A stretch of DNA of 64,000 nucleotides from the NCBI GenBank assembly GCA_947000775.1, contig CAMQGK010000327.1, positions 18,052,501 through 18,116,500 of the forward strand. The letters are read 5' to 3'. Shown here piece by piece: positions 56,917-64,000 of this stretch (positions are counted from its first letter, which is position 1; each line of letters opens with the position of its first letter). This stretch comes from Pterois miles. Taxonomy: Eukaryota; Chordata; Actinopteri; Perciformes; Scorpaenidae. Below the pieces are notes generated by a model. It searched no databases and was not told the DNA's origin. It worked only from the letters and a program-made list of their open reading frames with translations. Both the position numbers and the translations under genes were made by a program.

Positions 56917-59900
56917 AACTTTACAGTAAACCTCAGCCTCGAGCCAGCCCTGCTAAGCCCGCATCCTATCATCCTCTCCCCACCGCAGGCAGGCTCAAAC
57001 AGACTTGGAAACGTGCTGTCAATGTTCCATGAAGCATTCCCCAAATTCTGCCTTTATGTGAATGTTTGATCCACAAGGAGCAATCTGTTACTCCCACACC
57101 TAAATACAGAGACCAAACTGTTTCTCTTAGACCGAAATGTTAGTTTATCTGCGAGCATGTGTGTACTGTAACGTAATGAGTGTCTGTGAGTGTACGCTCA
57201 CCTGCTTCTCTCTGTGTGTGCATACATTGCCAAGAGAATTTTTCATAAGTCCACATAAAGAGAATGATATATTCACTGAGGTTTAAGCGCTAAACATACC
57301 ATAGGCCTTGGCAACGGACGTTTCCTGCACTGTAAATGTGGAACCTCGTGGCTCGCGGCGAGTCTCCCTCCACTGCATTTAAAAAAATCTTTGGTTCACA
57401 GCTGCGCTTCAAAGGATGACATGCTGTGCTCGGTCTGAAGAAGAATATGCTTTCAGTTATGGCCATGTTTTGGCCATTGAGCCCTGTTAAGATTTTCTCT
57501 ACAGTGATTTCCCAGCAGGGATACTTGTACTCCAGACAGTACTTCTGTAGTTGTCAATGGAAGCAGTTCAACTAATATAAAAAAATTAAATAAGCTACAA
57601 TAGGCTAACTGCACAGTTGCTCTATTGCCTCCACACGGCTCTCAACATGGCGACAGCTGAGCTGGTAGTTGACAGGTAACAGTGCCCACATTGCTTACAG
57701 TGAAAACAATGGTAACAGTACTGACAGAGCTAACAGCGTGAACCTGGGGGGAACCGGAGGGTGGGCGCTACTGCAACAGCGCCGTCAGGACGGCGTTATC
57801 AGCTGTAACCGCTGACAGCAGCGCAGAGCGGCGGCTGTGAGCTAACCAGTGGGGCACGCTCACATGCAAACTGAAAGCTCGCACAGCTGGATCAGCGATG
57901 TCAACAAAGCAAGGAGGAGCTCAGATTATACCACACACAGAGGGAGAGTAACTTCACGCTCTGCTCAGATGCTCTGTCTGTCTCTCTCTCGTTTGGGTCA
58001 TATCACAGTTTGGGGCCACGGTTTTCGGTTCGGTACATTTATGGTACAGCACGGAGGCCAATTCGAACATGCTTTTCATTTATGTGGCAAAATAAGTCAA
58101 CAGCTGTTAGTCTTCACAACAGAAAGCTAACATAAGGACCAAAACACCTCTTCATTGTCAAATCTTATGGCTGGACTTCTTATCTAAAAGAAAAGTGCCA
58201 ATGTGTTATTTAAAAAGAATTAAAAAAAAAAAAAAACAAATTATAGGCTCAGGCCATTAACAAAAAGTTCAGCATAAGGTCAGCCAGCACTAGACCTTTA
58301 TCTAAAACAGTAACATCTACTAGGCCTGCACTATGCAGTATAACAATATTGCAATGATGATATGATTAATGGCGATAAATAAACAAATATTGAAGTGTGT
58401 ATATTAGCTCTATTTTTGTAATGCTAAACTGATAAATACCTAAACAATTCAATAATATGAAAAATTATTATAACCATTTTTTGTAGTGTTAATTAAAATC
58501 CTCTTTAAATCTGAAAAGAACATACAGGTGGTGCTGAAGAAGGGGTGCTTGGGCTAATATGGATGCGAGGGTACATCAGATAAAACAGGTTGCCGATCAC
58601 TGCATGGTAGTTTGTATTTTCCTCAATCACATGGCATTGATAGAAAATGAGAAGACAGTCAGCTGATCATATTTCATAAAAACATCTGACTCTACTCTCT
58701 CCTGCTCTTGCACATGGGACACTGCATTGTGTTGTTTTGTTTTCTTTGGCAGGCCGGACAGTCAGAGCAGCTTTTCAGCAGCTGTCCTCACACCCTCATG
58801 TGCTTTAATATTAATTTGTCTCACAGGATTTGGTTCCTTCCCGCACAGCCAGTACAAAGCAGTGAAGCCAGTATAGTAAAACCCCTCAAGGTTTCACAGA
58901 TACCTCATGACGTCTAAGACCATGTTGATCATCAGGAAATGACCGTGAGAGACAGCTTGAACATTCTCTACCTGGGACAGTGTTACATGATGTGCTGTAC
59001 ATCCTGTGATTTTCTCCGCTTGACAGAAATGATTAGAGGCACTTGCAGGGATTGAGACTGGAAACCAGTAGGACTCCCAGTGCTCCTGCTAGGTTCCTGG
59101 ACGCCTTGTTACAAGACATAAAGACCTTCCATCTGTTATCGTTGCACACCAGTTTTTGTTTTGCAGCTATGAAAAGTCAAAGAGGGCTGCAAAATAACAC
59201 ATGAACTATTGCCCCCAAAATATGTACAAACACAAATATCAGAATATGAGAATTGCCTAAGTGAAAATTGAGTCCACACGGAAATTATTTGTAATGGCTG
59301 TCATTTATTATGTGTTCGGGTACATTCTGGTTGTCCGTTCACGCACACATCAGCGGAACCCATCAGATGCCATGATTAGTATGTAATCATTTCGATTCGT
59401 ACATGAGACACTCAAAGTCATGAGTCATCAGAAGCCAGCGAGTCTTACATACACATTTTTATGTCCAGCAGCACAGCGATTATACCGTATAGCCAGTCTC
59501 TTACACTTCATGACAAACATGTGGGAAGTGTTTTCTGCAGCTTCAGCATCTTGTTTTGCTTTGCGATGCTGGAATGGTAGGAGAGCTGAGGTCTTGTTTA
59601 TAACTGTTTTATTTGGTAAAGCCCACTGGAAGAAATGTTTGTGTCTTGGTGGGTTGGACGCTGCCAGATAGTCATCAATACTCTGAGCCAGGACATAAAA
59701 GTAACACCAATGAGCCGTGGGGATCATGATCTCGCTCAACTAAAGTTTGCTTTTCATAAGCATAGTGGATTGTGACAGCAATAGACATACATTCTGATTT
59801 GAGGAGGGATGATGAGCACATCTGACACCGTAACACAGACAAATCTTCACTAGAAGCTCTAAAAAATGAGCATAGTCTGTGATTCACTGCCTGAATGTGG

Positions 59901-60712
59901 GGCGCATATTCATCTGTCTCTTTGTTTTTAATATAGAGCAGAGAGCAGGGGTGAATCAGTGGGCATGGATGCCACACCAATGAATTCTGGGATTAAATAG
60001 CAGCAGCGCAGCCACTCATCTGGATCCCATGTCTCTTGGAGAGGCAGTAAAGACAGCAGCCATGACTTTGAATTGTCTCCGACAATCACTGCTCTGGACT
60101 TGGATGATGTTTTTGTCACTAAAATGCTATTTTTTGCTTATTATTACTTTCCACAACATATCAGTCAAATGGTAAGACCAACAAACAACAGAGTCTTCTC
60201 AGTAGTGCCGATAGATCCCTAAATGATTGTGCTGCTCAGATCATTTACATAACATCTGACAAAGTCTGAAAATGATTAAGATGCTCAGCAAGCCTGCAAT
60301 TTTACATCTTGTGTTTATTTACAGAGTAAATATCACTTAGCAGTTTGGCTCATTACGGCAGTCTCAGAACATTTTCAAGTGAATACAAATGTTCATACGT
60401 TAAGTAGGTTGGTGTATGCATCTTCATTCTCCGACCTGGTGAGCAGATGACAGCAAGGGAAACCAGATGATTGCAAACAACTGCAGCTTTTACCAGTGTT
60501 CGTTATTAGTGTAACTTTACAAAAGACTGTTTCCAGGCAGCTCCGACGTTCTTTTCTTTAACTGGACTCTTGATGGAGATGGTGTGTTTGTGCACAGCGA
60601 AACAAATAATCCAGCATCAAAGCTCACTGCTCACTAAATAACGGCCAAGTGGGCAACTCTGGGGTCAGGGAACCGCAGGGTGGGCGCTACGCTTCTGTGA
60701 CAACGCCAGAGA
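56045..60712. other. No gene recognised; scattered repeat fragments
   Basis: Short pieces look repeat-derived (56,150-56,220; 57,650-57,960; 58,310-58,400) but termini are missing. A block with AACCGGAGGGTGGGCGCTAC (57,745-57,775) recurs as AACCGCAGGGTGGGCGCTAC at 60,670-60,695, so a repeat is shared. Frames of 60-103 codons at 57,849-60,119 are unsupported. Confidence 0.4.
56881..56914. repeat. (CA)17 microsatellite
   Basis: 34 bp of uninterrupted CA. Confidence 0.98.
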
Positions 60713-60850
60713 CCATAGACTGTATATAAGGAGTGGACATAGTCACCGTGACATCACCCATTGGTTTGTGGACTGCAATTTTAAAGCTTCCCTGGAATAG
60801 CCTCTGTGATGGCAGTTTTGTGGCTGTGAATCTCTGGATATAGATCTGTA
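60713..60850. mobile_element. 5' fragment of the 48,065-type repeat
   Basis: GACTGTATATAAGGAGTGGAC, then GTGACATCACCCATTGG and TTTGTGGACTGC match the start of the element at 48,065-48,610. The rest is missing or diverged. Confidence 0.6.
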
Positions 60851-60882
60851 AATAAATTTATGTAGCACTTATGTATATACAT

Positions 60883-61493
60883 TAGGGTTGTCAATCAAAA
60901 ATAATATAGTTAATTGTGATTAACCGCAAATTCATCACAAATTTATCACATTTTTTATCTGTTCGAAATGTAACTTAAAGTAAGATTTGTCAAGTATTTA
61001 ATACTCTTATCAACATGGGAGCAGACAATTATGCTGCTTTGTGAAAATGTATGTATATATCTATTATGGGAAATCAATTAACAAAACAAAGCAATGACAA
61101 ATATTGTCCAGAAACCCTCACAGGTTCTGCATTTAGCATAAAATATATGCTCAGATCATAACATGGCAAACTGCAGTCCAACAGGCAACAACAGCTGTCA
61201 GAGTGTCAGTGTGCTGACTTGACTATGACTTGATCCAAGCTGCATGTGATTATCATAAAGTGGGCATGTCTGTAAAGGGGAGACTCGTGGGTACCCATAG
61301 AACTCATTTACATTCATATATTGTGAGGTCAGAGGTCAAGGGACCCCTTTAGAAATGACCATGCCAGGAGCATTATTTATCCTTTTTCATGACAACAACA
61401 TAAAGTTACAATTTGCGTTAATGTATTTAAGAAATTTGTGGTGTTAAAACAACTTTGTGTTAAGTTATTGCAGCCTTAACTTTGACAGCGCTA
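60883..61493. mobile_element. hAT non-autonomous element, TAGGG(C/T)TGTCAA type
   Basis: The left end TAGGGTTGTCAATCAAAA and the complement of the right end, TAGCGCTGTCAAAGTTAA, form an imperfect terminal inverted repeat. The flanking octamers ATATACAT (60,875-60,882) and ATATAAAT (61,494-61,501) match in 7 of 8 bases, as expected for a hAT target duplication. The 611-bp interior is non-coding. A fragment of the same family lies inverted at 33,250. Confidence 0.8.
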
Positions 61494-61499
61494 ATATAA

Positions 61500-62427
61500 A
61501 TATACTGGTCTGTAAATGGAAGGATTTAAACAACTGTGCACAGTGAATTCAGTGCACAAAGTTTTTGGTATCAAAGATTTGTAAACAGAAATTCACATTC
61601 ATGTATTTTATACATACAACTACTTTTGTGAGATAAGTCTTTCTCCTTTTACCACTTTCATCCCGTCAACACAAAGCCACGCCGAGACCCAAATATTTTA
61701 CACATATTTGCTCATGTTCAAGGGGAGGGTGTGAAATTTGAAGGGCAGAGCCAGGACTGTCCAACCCAGCTGGGTCAGGTCATCTTAGTAGATTACATAC
61801 TGTTGAGTAAATTCTGACGTTACAATTCAGTGTCAGTTCAAGTTTTGATCTAAGATGTGAACATGGTGATTTGAAGCCAACATTTTTCCTTGTCTCACCA
61901 CACAATAAGATTTCCTCACATGCAATCTTCATTCTTATTTTTTCAGTGTATCAGGTTTACTACACACGTGGGTCATGCTTGAGGATTAAAACGGGAGCTG
62001 TGAATGAGATGGACAGTAGAGAAGTGTATAAAAGAAAGATCTGAGGAGCTTCTCTGGATGATATAATGCCTTTCTTTCACAATGAAACTGGGTCAATCCA
62101 TTGTCCAGTACCTACTGTGAATCCAATCTGACACAGCCCAAGCTCTCCACCGTAAATATTTTAGAGCCACCTTTCAAGTCTACATGGGGCTTAGTTTTTC
62201 ATACCTTAAAGTTATAATCATCAGGATTTCAGTCCTGTTGGGTTTGGCAGCATCTGAGGCCACTGGTAGAAATGGCCAGTGTGTAATGATTCAGGTCCCA
62301 GAGTTTTGATTAAAATGACACATGTATCGACCACTAGGAGCAGCAAACATGGCTTGACTGGTTAACTCTGAGATGAAAGAAGACTAAAGGCGGTTGTGGC
62401 TGGAAGGGAGCCTGCAAACTGGTGAGA
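61500..62427. other. No feature recognised
   Basis: Non-repetitive, with no open frame or exon that can be supported. Confidence 0.4.
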
Positions 62428-62992
62428 TTGTTAAGGTTAGGCATCAACCTTGAATGGTTAAGGTTAGGCATTGACCTTGAATGGTTAACGTTAGGCAATG
62501 ACATTAAATAGTTCAGGTTAGGTACTGACCTCTAATTGTCCAATTGTTAAGGTTAGGCATTGACCTTGAATAGTTCAGGTTAGGTATTCACCTCCAACAG
62601 TTAAGGTTAGGCATTGACCTTGAATAGTTCAGGTTAGGTATTCACCTCCAACAGTTAAGGTTAGGCATTGACCTTGAATAGTTCAGGTTAGGTATTCACC
62701 TCCAACAGTTAAGGTTAGGCATTGACATTAAATAGTTCAGGTTAGGTATTCACCTCCAACAGTTAAGGTTAGGCAATGACATTAAATAGTTCAGGTTAGG
62801 TACTGACCTCCAATTGTCCAATTGTTAAGGTTAGACATTGACCTTGAATAGTTCAGGATAGGTATTAACCTCCAATAGTTAAGGTTAGGCATTGACTTTG
62901 GGTAGTTCAGGTTAGGCATTGATCTTGAATAGTTAAGGTTAGGCATGACATTGAATAGTTCACGTTAGGTATTAACCTCCAATAGCTAAGGT
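62428..62992 (+). repeat. Minisatellite, 54-bp dimer of two 27-bp halves
   Basis: The unit is TTAAGGTTAGGCATTG then ACCTTGAATAG (27), followed by TTCAGGTTAGGTATTC then ACCTCCAACAG (27). TTAAGG recurs at 62,601, 62,655, 62,709 and 62,763, exactly 54 apart. The outer copies are more diverged. The array continues briefly at 63,724-63,755 on the other side of a hAT insertion. Confidence 0.95.
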
Positions 62993-63723
62993 TAGGGATC
63001 TCACGAGAACCGATACTTCGGTATCAAGTCAATGCTAAAATTCTAAAAATGCCACATACTCTTTTTCTACAGTACCAAAGGTACTGTACGATGCCTGTAA
63101 TATGAAATCATCAGGATATCCGCCACTGAGGCAGGCAGTAGTTATCCACTTTCTTGGCATCTGATGCTTCAGTGACTATCGATTTTTTATTTTATCGATA
63201 TTGATACTTTCCGACAGTTACACATGCACAATGACATATACGAACGCTGTATCATGTTTCAGTTTGACTGGGAACGGAGACACGGCGGAGAAAAAACGTT
63301 CAACAGCATGGTGCTACTAAACATGAGGGGACGCCCCCTGGTGTTTCCCTGATAATGTAACACCGTGAACAATCTGTACTGAAATCAACAGGAGGAGAGT
63401 TAGCAACATTTCCTGTTAGCAGCAGGTCGACTAACGACTATTGGGCGAAGGTAAGTTACAAAGTTCTCATGATGTGTTCATGTGTAATCTCGTAAAATTA
63501 AGTTTTTGGCAAGAAACTTGAATAAATCCTGTTTGAAGGAGATACTTTCACATCAGTGTTTTTAATAAAGGAATGCATGTTGAATTACATGGGCTTTACT
63601 GTTTTTTTTTTTTTTTGTTCTGTTTTTTTCTTTTTACCATGGTATCAAATTGGGTATTGAGAATTGTGGAACTTCACTGGTATTGGTATCAACTACTAGA
63701 TTTCTGGTATCATGACATCCCTA
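62993..63723 (+). mobile_element. hAT non-autonomous element inserted in the 54-bp minisatellite
   Basis: Starts TAGGGATCTCACGAGAACCG. The complement of its right end starts TAGGGATGTCATGATACCAG, giving a terminal inverted repeat of about 13 bp with 2-3 mismatches. Flanking octamers GCTAAGGT (62,985-62,992) and GTTAAGGT (63,724-63,731) match in 7 of 8 bases, the 8-bp duplication typical of hAT. GTTAAGGT is itself the minisatellite word, and the minisatellite resumes after the element. 731 bp, no transposase. The same family occurs reversed at 40,242-40,895. Confidence 0.85.
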
Positions 63724-63755
63724 GTTAAGGTGAGGCATACAGCTTGAATGTAATG

Positions 63756-64000
63756 CTTGGGCGGTCTTCCTGCCTGCCTGTCTGTCTACCTGCCTGTGTG
63801 CATTCAGTCACTGGAGTCTTCCACAAGCTGCTAGCTTGACAGCTGTGAGTACTAACAATAGCCGTGTTCGTTGTTTATGTTCATAATTATAATTCTGGGG
63901 GAGTGGCTTTGGAGGGAGGCCTGAAGGGACTGACTGTAAGTGTTGCCGACCTGCTTACAGATTTAGGGACTATTGGAGCCAGTGCTGCTTGTTACTTTCA
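63756..64000. other. No gene recognised; (CCTG)n-like patch
   Basis: 63,770-63,800 is a CTGCCTGCCTGTCTGTCTACC low-complexity patch. The remainder is unremarkable. Confidence 0.5.

Overview
This window is eukaryotic, and the repeat content points to a teleost fish, probably a spiny-rayed (percomorph-type) one. That is inferred from element families that look familiar from such genomes: a Rex3-like LINE tail ending in (GATG)n, hAT elements whose ends begin TAGGGATG or TAGGGCTGTCAA, a Tigger/pogo remnant, a tRNA-headed SINE ending in (GGAT)n, and long (CA)n tracts. No search was run. There are no bacterial or viral genes, no operons, no CRISPR array, and no complete protein-coding gene. Almost every long open frame here is a by-product of a repeat.

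Layout. From 1 to about 21.5 kb (running off the left edge) lies a huge AT-rich tandem array with a basic unit of about 37 bp. It has clear higher-order structure and two-kb-scale internal duplications, and a 777-bp Tigger-like element interrupts it at 310-1086. A 2.4-kb block (10.4-12.9 kb) of the array has lost nearly all its cytosines by deletion. From 21.5 to 25 kb the array decays, carries a LINE-derived insert (about 21.95-22.57 kb) and contains inverted segments. A well-formed 3'-terminal exon (25,069-25,143, + strand) with a polyadenylation signal follows, so the array probably lies inside the last intron of an unidentified gene. Relics of the same repeat continue on the opposite strand at 25.75-26.96 kb.

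From 27 to 64 kb the sequence is mostly non-coding and rich in transposon remnants. A possible minus-strand gene start is suggested by a GC/CpG-richer segment at 30.3-31.2 kb, a 5' exon with a GTGAGT donor at 30,810, and two short exons with good splice sites at 28.07-28.35 kb. A perfect 16-bp minisatellite (about 16 copies) sits in the predicted first intron. Three full-length non-autonomous DNA elements are delimited by terminal inverted repeats plus target-site duplications: a TTAA-flanked element at 49.8 kb, and hATs at 60.9 kb and 63.0 kb. The 63.0-kb hAT has landed in a 54-bp dimeric minisatellite. The stretches between are described as unannotated, apart from two possible regulatory elements.

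The most unusual items are the cytosine-deleted block, the modular and inverted architecture of the satellite with its likely intronic position, and the pogo-type transposase remnant retaining a PCNA-binding-like motif within the array.
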